A stretch of 9,763 nt of DNA from CAYMDJ01 sp964537525 (GTDB lineage Archaea > Aenigmatarchaeota > Aenigmatarchaeia > QMZP01): NCBI GenBank assembly GCA_964537525.1, contig CAZIAB010000030.1, positions 1 to 9,763 of the forward strand, in the 5' to 3' direction. Both the position numbers and the translations under genes were made by a program. This document shows, piece by piece, positions 4,205 through 9,763 of the stretch. The number at the start of each line of letters is the position of its first letter. The stretch's first letter is position 1. The notes under the pieces are model-generated. The model saw nothing but the letters and a program-made list of their open reading frames with translations. It was not told the DNA's origin and made no database searches.

Positions 4205-4673
4205 TTCCTGTGACGGTTCCTGTTTCCGTGTGGTCGAACCCGCCTGAGTTGTAGAGGATAGACACGTCAACAGAGTAGGAAGTCCCTGACGTTGGCGTAC
4301 CAAGGTCAAGGCCCGTGGTTGCCGGAAGCGCTGAGTAGGTCGAACCAGGTCCCATCTGGAGGTATGTGGCACCCAAATCGGGCGTGGTGTTCCAGGTGTC
4401 TGTGTTGGTTCCCATAGTTACAGTGACTGTATAGACGGTAATTGTATCAGAGAGCTGGTTCTTCAGTATTATGCTGAAGTTTCCGTTGCTTTCCAGGTCC
4501 CAGTCTGTCGGCGTCCCGAGCGTTGTGAACCCTGTCGGTATCCTTCCCGTGTACGTGGCCGGGTTGAATATTCCCAGCGCATAGAGCGCTGCCGCCACTA
4601 TTATCACGATCAGAATTGCCCATCCATATGTCATTAGATATTCCATTGCTGATTGTGCTTTCTTCATGGACAT
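4194..4673 (-). CDS. Archaeal pilin-like protein with class III signal peptide
   Basis: The 159-residue product begins MSMKKAQSAMEY. This is a class III signal sequence: a short basic leader, predicted cleavage after Ala6, Gln at +1 and Glu at +5. A hydrophobic helix follows (about 13-36, LMTYGWAILIVIIVAAALYALG) that would pack into a filament core. The rest is Thr, Ser, Gly and Asn rich with few charges, typical of a secreted beta-sandwich, and ends in TVTGTVT. The TATA box at 4697-4704 is about 27 bases from the ATG at 4673 and there is no Shine-Dalgarno, so the mRNA is probably leaderless. That favours the first ATG over the one at 4667. It has its own terminator. Whether it forms an adhesive pilus or another filament cannot be told. 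No secretion ATPase or platform gene is present in the window. Confidence 0.85.
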   Translation of the reverse strand: MSMKKAQSAMEYLMTYGWAILIVIIVAAALYALGIFNPATYTGRIPTGFTTLGTPTDWDLESNGNFSIILKNQLSDTITVYTVTVTMGTNTDTWNTTPDLGATYLQMGPGSTYSALPATTGLDLGTPTSGTSYSVDVSILYNSGGFDHTETGTVTGTVT

Positions 4674-4696
4674 CGTTTTATAATTATCAGAGGTTG

Positions 4697-4704
4697 TTTA
4701 TAAA
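4697..4704 (-). promoter_or_regulatory. TATA box of the pilin gene
   Basis: TTTATAAA is centred 27-28 bases before the pilin ATG, the distance expected for a leaderless archaeal transcript. Confidence 0.6.
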
Positions 4705-4730
4705 GGTGCTTTACGTTGCGTGGCCCGGTT

Positions 4731-5036
4731 TCAAACCAGATTCAGCGTCATCGCGAACCACATCACCAGGGTTAATGCAGAGCCCCACCCGAAAAAGCTT
4801 ATGGCAGGCGGCCTTTCCTTGTTGTAATACTCCCATAGTTCAAGCCTGGTCCCTATGCTTTCTATTATGAATCCCGCAGCGCCGGCCATCGTGTAGACAA
4901 CAATGTAGTAGCTTATCCCCTGGAGCAGGTAATAGGAAACCACAAGTATGCCGGCGGCGTTCAGTATGATGCTGAATATCGTGAAATCCCGCTGCTTTCT
5001 GTTCTTCCTGCGGAAGGCGTGCTCTATTGCCCTCAT
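4731..5036 (-). CDS. Small membrane protein of unknown function
   Basis: This 101-residue protein has a basic N-terminus (about 9-16, FRRKNRKQ) and about three hydrophobic segments (roughly 18-39, 41-58 and 79-100). The basic start suggests a cytoplasmic N-terminus. Between the second and third segments is a polar stretch with E-S-I-G-T-R-L-E-L-W-E-Y-Y-N, then P-P and an F-G-W-G turn. This E-x-x-G-...-W-x-Y pattern is faintly like short multi-helix carotenoid-type membrane proteins, but I cannot assign a family. An AATATTATTAA box (5070-5060) lies about 29 bases before the ATG at 5036, so the leader is very short or absent. It is divergent from psmA and ends 57 bases before the pilin start. 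A link to the pilin is possible but unproven. Confidence 0.7.
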   Translation of the reverse strand: MRAIEHAFRRKNRKQRDFTIFSIILNAAGILVVSYYLLQGISYYIVVYTMAGAAGFIIESIGTRLELWEYYNKERPPAISFFGWGSALTLVMWFAMTLNLV

Positions 5037-5059
5037 GATTAATCTTTATCAGGGCTTGC

Positions 5060-5070
5060 TTAATAATATT
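5060..5070 (-). promoter_or_regulatory. TATA-like box of the small membrane protein gene
   Basis: AATATTATTAA on the minus strand is centred 29 bases before the ATG at 5036. The dyad CCCAGG/CCTGGG (5071-5076 and 5081-5086) abuts it on the upstream side, where a regulator could act. Confidence 0.45.
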
Positions 5071-5090
5071 CCCAGGACCCCCTGGGAAGC

Positions 5091-5147
5091 AAGCTTTTTA
5101 TTCCGAAAAGCTTATATATAAAAGATTTCCAATAACAGTTAACTGTT
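5091..5147 (+). promoter_or_regulatory. psmA promoter with two flanking dyads
   Basis: The TATA box TTATATATAAA (5112-5122) predicts a start site near 5143. An 8-bp inverted repeat AAGCTTTT/AAAAGCTT (5091-5098 and 5106-5113) covers the TFB-recognition side. A perfect 14-bp palindrome AACAGTTAACTGTT (5134-5147) sits on the predicted start site, a position where archaeal repressors commonly bind. The regulator is unknown. Confidence 0.6.
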
Positions 5148-5161
5148 GAAAGGTGTTAATA

Positions 5162-5212
5162 GGGCCGCGGTGTCTTCTGTTGATATATGAGAAGCGGTCC
5201 GTGATAAGGAGG
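5162..5212 (+). promoter_or_regulatory. psmA leader hairpin and ribosome binding site
   Basis: GGGCCGC (5162-5168) pairs with GCGGTCC (5194-5200), 7 bp with one G-U pair (A-C if read on the other strand). Seven bases later comes the Shine-Dalgarno GGAGG (5208-5212), 7 nt before the ATG. The hairpin is close enough to influence ribosome access. Confidence 0.45.
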
Positions 5213-5219
5213 AACGAAC

Positions 5220-5918
5220 ATGGCTCAACCGATACCGCAGAACTACATGGCGTATGACAGGACAATCGTCGTGTTCTCACCTGACGGAAGACTCCTTCAG
5301 GTGGAGTATGCGAGGCAGATGGTGAAGAACGGGAGCACATCGATAGGCATAAGATTAAAGGACGGTGTGATTCTGGGCGCCATGAAGGGCCACATGCCCC
5401 TTGCTGTTGAGGACTCCCACAAGAAGATATGGGAGATAGACGACAGCGTTGCTGCGGTGAGTGCCGGCTCGCTCGCGGATGCGAGAAGTCTGATAGACAT
5501 GGCCAGGGTGAAGGCACAGGTCAACATGATAACTTATGGTGAACCGATATCAATAAGCTCTATAACGAAGTACATATCAGACAGGAAGCATCTCGTTACC
5601 CAGTATGCCGGCGTCAGGCCATACGGAGTAGGCCTTCTCATAGGAGGAACTGACAAGACCGGTCCCCGCCTGTTCGAGACAGAGCCTTCCGGCACGATGA
5701 TAGAATGGAAGGCGCAGGCAATAGGCAGGGGAGCTGACAGGGCAAAGAAGGTCCTCAACACGTCCCACAAGGACGGTATGGACCTCAAGGCAGGTGTTCA
5801 GCTTCTTGTCAAGGCAATGAAGGCAGGCGAGAAGACTGTCAGGCTTGATAACATAGACGCCGTCTTCGTGAAGAAGGGCCTGTTCGAGAAGGTAACTTTG
5901 AAAGCCACGAAGAAATAA
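5220..5918 (+). CDS. psmA: Proteasome subunit alpha
   Basis: The 232-residue protein forms the outer, non-catalytic seven-membered rings of the 20S proteasome and gates substrate entry. The signature YDRTIVVFSPDGRLLQVEYA (12-31) is the alpha-subunit N-terminal motif, preceded by an 11-residue gate segment (MAQPIPQNYMA). Also typical are S-I-G-I (41-44), D-S-H-K-K-I-W (65-71), G-V-R-P-Y-G-V-G-L-L-I-G-G (131-143) and A-I-G-R-G (167-171). There is no N-terminal catalytic Thr, as expected for alpha. The ATG at 5220 has a strong Shine-Dalgarno at 5208-5212. It heads the exosome superoperon. SBDS begins 15 bases after its stop. Its promoter region is rich in dyads. Confidence 0.96.
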   Translation: MAQPIPQNYMAYDRTIVVFSPDGRLLQVEYARQMVKNGSTSIGIRLKDGVILGAMKGHMPLAVEDSHKKIWEIDDSVAAVSAGSLADARSLIDMARVKAQVNMITYGEPISISSITKYISDRKHLVTQYAGVRPYGVGLLIGGTDKTGPRLFETEPSGTMIEWKAQAIGRGADRAKKVLNTSHKDGMDLKAGVQLLVKAMKAGEKTVRLDNIDAVFVKKGLFEKVTLKATKK

Positions 5919-5933
5919 AATATAGGTGATATC

Positions 5934-6635
5934 ATGATTTCTCTTGAAGAAGCGGTAGTGGCAAGGATTACGAGGGAACACTCTCATTTTGAGATTCTCG
6001 TGGACCCAGACCTTGCTATGGAAATGAAGAAAGGCGGGAAAGTCCCTATAGAGGACGTCCTTGCCGCAAGAGAGATTTTCAAGGATTCAAAAAAAGGAGA
6101 GAGAGCATCAGAGGAAGAACTTAAGGAGCACTTCCACACCACCAAGCCTCTTGAGGTCGCTGAATTCATAATAAGGCACGGAGAGATCCAGCTGACCACA
6201 GAGCAGAGAAGGAAGATGATTGATGAGAAGAAGAGGAAGATTGCGGACATAATCTCGAGGAACGGGATAGACCCCAAGACAAACATGCCCCATCCGCAGC
6301 AGAGGATTCTCAATGCAATGGAAGAGGCCCACGTTCGCCTGGACATCAACAGGAGAGCAGAGGACCATATAGAGGAGGTTTTATCCAGGATACAGGAAAT
6401 CCTTCCGATAAGCATGGAGAGGGTGGAAGTGGCGATAAGGATTCCCGTGGAGTTCGCCGGCAAGGCGAGCTCTGTCGTGAGGGAGATGACGAAGATAAAG
6501 AGCGAGGAATGGAAGTCAGATGCATGGATAGCTGTCATGGAGATGCCTGCGGGGATGCAGGCAGAGATGCTTGACAGGCTGAATTCGCTGACCCATGGAA
6601 AGGTGGAATCCAGGATAGTAAAGAAGGTTCTGTAA
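5934..6635 (+). CDS. sdo1: Ribosome maturation protein SBDS/SDO1
   Basis: The 233-residue protein is the archaeal Shwachman-Bodian-Diamond homologue, which in eukaryotes acts with an EF-2-like GTPase to release eIF6 from the 60S subunit. Its three domains are visible: an N-terminal FYSH domain with H-F-E-I-L-V-D-P (18-25), F-K-D-S-K-K-G-E-R-A-S (49-59) and R-H-G-E-I-Q-L-T-T-E-Q-R (81-92); a central helical domain with I-D-P-K-T-N-M-P-H-P-Q-Q-R-I (112-125); and a C-terminal ferredoxin-like domain (about 160-233). The start at 5934 follows AGGTGAT (5924-5930), which pairs with the 3' end of 16S rRNA. It lies in its usual place between psmA and rrp4. Confidence 0.95.
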   Translation: MISLEEAVVARITREHSHFEILVDPDLAMEMKKGGKVPIEDVLAAREIFKDSKKGERASEEELKEHFHTTKPLEVAEFIIRHGEIQLTTEQRRKMIDEKKRKIADIISRNGIDPKTNMPHPQQRILNAMEEAHVRLDINRRAEDHIEEVLSRIQEILPISMERVEVAIRIPVEFAGKASSVVREMTKIKSEEWKSDAWIAVMEMPAGMQAEMLDRLNSLTHGKVESRIVKKVL

Positions 6636-6656
6636 AGATGCGAAAGGAGTGATTAC

Positions 6657-7328
6657 ATGACAGAGATTTTGAAGAACGACAGGGACGTCGTCGTCCCAGG
6701 AGACGAGATAATAAACAGCATGGACTACCTTCCTGGAAAGAATTCCTTCAGGAAGGGGAACTCGATATATTCCAAGAGGGTTGGTCTCGTGAGCGTCCAC
6801 GGAAGGGTGATATCGGTCATCCCACTGTCCGGCGTTTACATACCAAAGGCCGGTGACATGGTCATAGGAAAGGTGTCGGAGATACAGTCAAGCGGCTGGA
6901 TAGCTGACATAAAATCAACCGACAGGGCATACCTCCCGGTTTCGGGAATCAGGGAGTTCGTGGACACCGGAAAGACCGACATGTCAAAGATATACGCGGT
7001 AGGCGATATAATATACGCCAAGATAAACGTCGCGAGCCAGAGCAGCCTGCAGCTTTCGATGATGGACCCCAGGGCAAGGAAGTTCACCTCAGGGAGGATT
7101 GTCCCGATAAGCCCGGCGAAGGTCCCCAGGCTCATAGGAAAGGAGGGCTCCATGATAAACCTCATCAAGAACAAGACCAACTGCAGGATAAACGTGGGCC
7201 AGAACGGCCTGGTCTGGTTCGAGGGCGAGAAGGAGAACCTGGTGACAGAGTCCATAAGGATTATAGAAAGGGATGCGATATACGAGGGCCTGACAGACCG
7301 GATATCAGAGCTACTCGAAAAGGCATAA
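6657..7328 (+). CDS. rrp4: Exosome complex RNA-binding protein Rrp4
   Basis: Rrp4 forms part of the cap on the archaeal exosome ring and guides RNA into the 3'-5' phosphorolytic chamber. The 223 residues show the expected order. The N-terminal domain (about 8-60) has R-D-V-V-V-P-G-D-E-I. An S1 RNA-binding domain follows (about 63-133, G-D-M-V-I-G-K-V through S-L-Q-L-S-M). Last is a KH domain (about 145-215) with I-G-K-E-G-S-M-I as its GxxG-type RNA-binding loop. The start at 6657 has GGAGTGAT (6646-6653) in front. rrp41 begins 12 bases after its stop, so the subunits are made together. Confidence 0.95.
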   Translation: MTEILKNDRDVVVPGDEIINSMDYLPGKNSFRKGNSIYSKRVGLVSVHGRVISVIPLSGVYIPKAGDMVIGKVSEIQSSGWIADIKSTDRAYLPVSGIREFVDTGKTDMSKIYAVGDIIYAKINVASQSSLQLSMMDPRARKFTSGRIVPISPAKVPRLIGKEGSMINLIKNKTNCRINVGQNGLVWFEGEKENLVTESIRIIERDAIYEGLTDRISELLEKA

Positions 7329-7340
7329 GGAGATGATGAA

Positions 7341-8159
7341 ATGAAAAGAAAGAATGACAGGAAACCCGGTGAACTGAGGCCGATTGTTGCAAAGGTCGGG
7401 GTTATACCCCGGGCCGATGGCTCGGCCCTCTTTTCGATGGGCAGGACGACCGCGATAGCTGCGGTATACGGCCCCAGGGAGATGCATCCCAAGAGGATGC
7501 AGTCAGCTGATAGCGCCGTCCTGAAGACGATATACAGCATGGCACCCTTCTCGACTTCAGAGAGGGTAAGGCCAGGACCTTCGAGGAGGAGTTATGAGAT
7601 ATGCAAGGTCACGAGGCAGGCACTCGAGCCAGCGGTCTTCCTTGAGGAGTTCCCGAAGGCAGGAATCTACCTGTTCATAAACATAATAGAGGCCGATGCC
7701 GGAACGAGGACGGCAGGGATAAATGCCGCCAGCCTGGCTCTGGCTGACGCGGGGATTCCCATGAGGGACCTCGTCACGGCAGCAGCTGCCGGAAAGGTAG
7801 GCAACGATTACTTCCTCGACCTGGAGGGAAAGGAAGAGGACGAAACCATATGCGACCTTCCTATTGCGTACATGCACAACGAGAAGAAGGTAACCCTGAT
7901 GCAGATGGATGGTGACATATCACCGAAGGATGCAAAGGGTGTCATGGATGCGGCAATAAAGGGATGTGAGATTATATACGACATCCAGAAGAAGGCCCTT
8001 ATGGAGAAATGGGGATACAAGAAGCCCCAGGCCAAGGCCGCAGCAAGGGCAGAACCAAAGAAAACAGCGGAGCCAAAGAAGCCTGCGGAAACAGGCGAAA
8101 AGGCAAAGACAAAGAAGGCGGCCCCCAAGAAATCAACAAAGAAAGAGGTGAAAAAATGA
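7341..8159 (+). CDS. rrp41: Exosome catalytic subunit Rrp41 with a lysine-rich C-terminal tail
   Basis: Rrp41 is the active RNase PH-type subunit of the archaeal exosome. Family marks are G-E-L-R-P-I (10-15), G-R-T-T-A-I-A-A-V-Y-G-P (34-45), R-S-Y-E-I-C-K-V-T-R-Q-A-L-E-P (83-97), E-A-D-A-G-T-R-T-A-G-I (117-127), D-A-G-I-P-M-R-D-L-V (136-145), and the D-L-P-I-A aspartate at 172 thought to be catalytic. Where most homologues have D-G-G the sequence reads D-A-G, and the usual D-G-R at the start is N-D-R. Residues from about 227 to 272 are a Lys/Ala/Pro/Glu tail with the AEPKK unit twice, which is absent from typical Rrp41 proteins. The stop overlaps the rrp42 ATG by 4 bases (ATGA). Confidence 0.95.
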   Translation: MKRKNDRKPGELRPIVAKVGVIPRADGSALFSMGRTTAIAAVYGPREMHPKRMQSADSAVLKTIYSMAPFSTSERVRPGPSRRSYEICKVTRQALEPAVFLEEFPKAGIYLFINIIEADAGTRTAGINAASLALADAGIPMRDLVTAAAAGKVGNDYFLDLEGKEEDETICDLPIAYMHNEKKVTLMQMDGDISPKDAKGVMDAAIKGCEIIYDIQKKALMEKWGYKKPQAKAAARAEPKKTAEPKKPAETGEKAKTKKAAPKKSTKKEVKK

Positions 8160-8923
8160 TAGTCCAGAAAGACCACTACAGGAATCTCATGCTGAAGGGC
8201 ATGAGGGCGGATGGAAGGAAGCCTGACGAATACAGGAAGATAGACGTTGAGGTAAACCCCATATACAAGGCAGAGGGTTCAGCGAGGGTAAGGATAGGAG
8301 AGACAGACGTCATAGCAGGCGTAAAGATAGACATCGGGACGCCTTTCCCTGACAAGCTCGATGAGGGAATCCTGATGGTTAACGCGGAATTCTCCCCGAT
8401 TGCATCGCCTGACTTCGAGCCAGGCCCGCCCAGGGAGGAGGCGATAGAGCTTGCGAGGGTCATTGACAGGGGAATAAGGGAATCCAAGACCATCGACGGC
8501 AAGAAGCTCTGCATAGAGAAGGGCGAGAAGGTCTGGATGGTCATGGTGGACGTCCATATAATAAACCATGACGGGAACCTGATAGACGCCGCAGGCCTTG
8601 CATCCATAGTTGCCCTTCACAATGCGAAAATGCCTGAATACGACGGCGAGAAGGTAATCTACGATAAAAAGGTTAAAAAGCTACCGGTCAATTATAAGCC
8701 AGTTCCGGTCAGCTTAAACAAGATGGGAGACCACCTTTTCGTTGACGCCTGCATAGAGGAGGAAGAGGTGGCAGAGGCAAGGCTGACGGTCACGACGAAG
8801 GATGACGGCAACATAGTGGCCATCCAGAAGGGTGGCCCTGAACCGCTGTCTGCAGAAGAGATAGAGAAAGCCTTCGAGATTGCGGGCAGGATATCAAAGG
8901 ATTTAAGAAAGCTGGTCAAATAA
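8156..8923 (+). CDS. rrp42: Exosome subunit Rrp42
   Basis: Rrp42 is the inactive RNase PH partner that alternates with Rrp41 in the hexameric ring and completes its active sites. The 255-residue product has R-A-D-G-R (17-21), the V-N-A-E-F-S-P-I-A-S-P segment (75-85) followed by F-E-P-G-P-P (87-92), E-L-A-R-V-I-D-R-G-I-R-E-S (98-110), and V-D-V-H-I-I-N-H-D-G-N-L-I-D-A-A-G-L-A (131-149). The start at 8156 is set by the ATGA overlap with rrp41 and the GAGGTGA site at 8145-8151. The frame stays open upstream to 8009 only because it lies under the lysine-rich rrp41 tail. It ends 15 bases before rpl37ae. Confidence 0.96.
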   Translation: MIVQKDHYRNLMLKGMRADGRKPDEYRKIDVEVNPIYKAEGSARVRIGETDVIAGVKIDIGTPFPDKLDEGILMVNAEFSPIASPDFEPGPPREEAIELARVIDRGIRESKTIDGKKLCIEKGEKVWMVMVDVHIINHDGNLIDAAGLASIVALHNAKMPEYDGEKVIYDKKVKKLPVNYKPVPVSLNKMGDHLFVDACIEEEEVAEARLTVTTKDDGNIVAIQKGGPEPLSAEEIEKAFEIAGRISKDLRKLVK

Positions 8924-8938
8924 TAGCACAGGTGGAGC

Positions 8939-9148
8939 ATGGCAAAGACAAAGAAGGTAGGGGCAACCGGAAAGTTCGGGGCAAGGTACGGAAGAAGGGT
9001 CAGGCAGAGCCTCCTCAAGGCAGGAACGCAGAAGAAGTTCAGGTGTCCCGAGTGCATGAAACTGACGCTCCGCAGGGAAGTGAGCGGAATCTGGAAGTGC
9101 TCCAAATGCGGGACGAAGATGGCAGGAAAGGCCTACCGTCCCGGTTAA
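8939..9148 (+). CDS. rpl37ae: 50S ribosomal protein L37Ae
   Basis: The 69-residue protein is a small zinc-binding large-subunit protein. It opens with the typical K-T-K-K-V-G-A-T-G-K-F-G-A-R-Y-G segment (3-18). It carries a zinc ribbon with Cys36-x2-Cys39 and Cys54-x2-Cys57, and ends A-G-K-A-Y-R-P-G. It is a little shorter at the C-terminus than many homologues. A GGTGGAG site (8931-8937) lies close to the ATG. L37Ae follows rrp42 in many archaeal exosome operons, and rpoP starts 9 bases after its stop. Confidence 0.94.
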   Translation: MAKTKKVGATGKFGARYGRRVRQSLLKAGTQKKFRCPECMKLTLRREVSGIWKCSKCGTKMAGKAYRPG

Positions 9149-9157
9149 GGAGGAAAA

Positions 9158-9295
9158 ATGTACAAGTGTCTTGAGTGCGGAAGGGAAGTCGAGGTTGAGC
9201 TCAGGACAGCCAAGAAGATAATCTGCCCCTTCTGTGGTTACAGGATAATCAGGAAGGACAGACCCAAGGTAGTCAAGAGGGTAAGGGCTAAATAA
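9158..9295 (+). CDS. rpoP: DNA-directed RNA polymerase subunit P
   Basis: This 45-residue gene encodes the archaeal counterpart of eukaryotic Rpb12, a zinc-ribbon subunit needed for promoter opening and enzyme assembly. It starts MYKCLECGREVEVE, with Cys4-x2-Cys7, and continues I-C-P-F-C-G-Y-R-I (22-30), giving Cys23-x2-Cys26. The tail is basic (KDRPKVVKRVRAK). The length is normal for the family. The start at 9158 has GGAGG at 9149-9153. It sits between rpl37ae and prefoldin beta, its usual neighbours. Confidence 0.95.
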   Translation: MYKCLECGREVEVELRTAKKIICPFCGYRIIRKDRPKVVKRVRAK

Positions 9296-9308
9296 GGAGG
9301 GATGTTAG

Positions 9309-9641
9309 ATGAACCAGGAAGACATGCTGAACAGCGTGGCAATCCATCAGCAGCAACTGCAGGGCATAATGACGCAGAGGGAGGCAACCGGCCTCCAGAT
9401 AATGGAGATAAAGAAGGCCCTGGAGGAGCTCGGGAAGACCAAGGAGAAGGAGGTGTACAAGGTGGCAGGGCCCATCCTGGTGAAGGCAGGGAAGGCAGAG
9501 GTGCTGAAGGACCTCAGGGAAAGGGAAGAGTCACTGGAGGTGCGCCTCAAGGCGCTGGAAAAAGAGGAAAAGAGGATAAAGATAAGCATAGACGAGATAA
9601 AGGAGCAGCTGACTGCGGCACTGAAGAAGGAAAGGAAGTGA
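9309..9641 (+). CDS. pfdB: Prefoldin subunit beta
   Basis: The 110-residue protein is the beta subunit of the prefoldin hexamer (two alpha, four beta). It has an N-terminal helix (about 2-42) rich in Gln and Glu, a short beta-hairpin region with the family stretch E-V-Y-K-V-A-G-P-I-L-V-K (48-59), and a second coiled-coil helix (about 62-110). The start at 9309 follows GGAGG (9296-9300) by 8 nt. An ATG at 9302 lies in a different frame and would give a Gly-rich product unlike any neighbour. The alpha subunit is encoded on the opposite strand about 6 kb away. Confidence 0.93.
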   Translation: MNQEDMLNSVAIHQQQLQGIMTQREATGLQIMEIKKALEELGKTKEKEVYKVAGPILVKAGKAEVLKDLREREESLEVRLKALEKEEKRIKISIDEIKEQLTAALKKERK

Positions 9642-9645
9642 AACA

Positions 9646-9763
9646 ATGTCAAAGAGCGTTAGGATAAACGACCTTCTCCAGGAGATAATGGGAGACAGGG
9701 GAGTTCCAAGGAACATAAAGTCATCCTTAGAGGAATCCATAGGCATAATGGGGGGAACCGAAT
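9646..9763 (+). CDS. UPF0147-family protein, N-terminal part (runs off window)
   Basis: Thirty-nine codons are visible from ATG 9646, with a GGAAGTGA-type ribosome site at 9634-9641 overlapping the pfdB stop. The sequence I-N-D-L-L-Q-E-I-M-G-D-R-G-V-P-R-N-I-K-S-S-L-E-E-S has the D-x-x-V-P-R-N-(I/V)-(R/K) centre typical of the small archaeal UPF0147 proteins. Their function is unknown to me. The family name rests on this short motif, so I am fairly but not fully sure. Its position after pfdB suggests co-transcription with the exosome operon. Confidence 0.7.
   Translation, partial: MSKSVRINDLLQEIMGDRGVPRNIKSSLEESIGIMGGTE

Noticed and set aside
8009..8155. Upstream extension of the Rrp42 reading frame
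   Set aside because: It is an out-of-frame reading of the lysine-rich Rrp41 tail. The Shine-Dalgarno and family N-terminus place the start at 8156.
9302..9667. Alternative frame over prefoldin beta starting at ATG 9302
   Set aside because: It is a Gly/Glu/Arg-rich shadow of pfdB with no family features. The ribosome site serves the ATG at 9309 equally well.
1..9763. CRISPR array, insertion sequence or transposase
   Set aside because: No regularly spaced repeats and no transposase-like or recombinase-like protein were seen. The only exact longer direct repeat is the in-frame pair inside S9.

Overview
This window is archaeal. It encodes archaeal or archaeal/eukaryotic-type proteins: ribosomal proteins L18e, L13, S9, S10 and L37Ae, RNA polymerase subunit P, both prefoldin subunits, peptidyl-tRNA hydrolase 2, proteasome alpha, SBDS/SDO1, and the exosome proteins Rrp4, Rrp41 and Rrp42. 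It also has a leucine tRNA with bulge-helix-bulge (BHB) introns, TATA-box promoters at archaeal spacing, and a class III (archaeal pilin) signal peptide. Arg is mostly AGG and Ile often ATA in all the real genes. The pilin leader (KKAQSAMEY then a hydrophobic helix), the lysine-rich tails on core proteins and the second, non-canonical tRNA intron fit a DPANN-type lineage (Micrarchaeota or Aenigmarchaeota-like). That placement is inference.

Layout. Bases 1-233 hold the 3' end of an unidentified acidic, helical protein. Bases 274-500 hold tRNA-Leu(CAA) with one intron in the anticodon loop and a second in the T-loop. Bases 758-2470 are a plus-strand ribosomal operon, L18e-L13-S9-S10, with S10 where many archaea have rpoN and rpoK. 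Bases 2471-2988 lie between convergent genes, show no convincing protein, and are dense in hairpins. Four genes follow on the minus strand, read from 5036 down to 2989: a small three-helix membrane protein, a pilin, pth2 and prefoldin alpha. The roughly 150-nt stretch before pth2 carries a duplicated sequence/hairpin motif. Bases 5037-5219 are a divergent control region with several dyads around the proteasome promoter. Bases 5220-9763 are the archaeal exosome superoperon: psmA, SBDS, rrp4, rrp41, rrp42, rpl37ae, rpoP, pfdB and the start of a UPF0147 gene.

The superoperon genes link protein folding (prefoldin), protein degradation (20S proteasome), RNA degradation (exosome core), ribosome maturation (SBDS) and transcription (RpoP). 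They are tightly spaced, and nearly every start has a Shine-Dalgarno matching the GGAGGTGAT end complementary to archaeal 16S rRNA. The least explained parts of the window are non-coding: the T-loop intron, the hairpin-rich block at 2488-2979, the pth2 leader, and the psmA control region.
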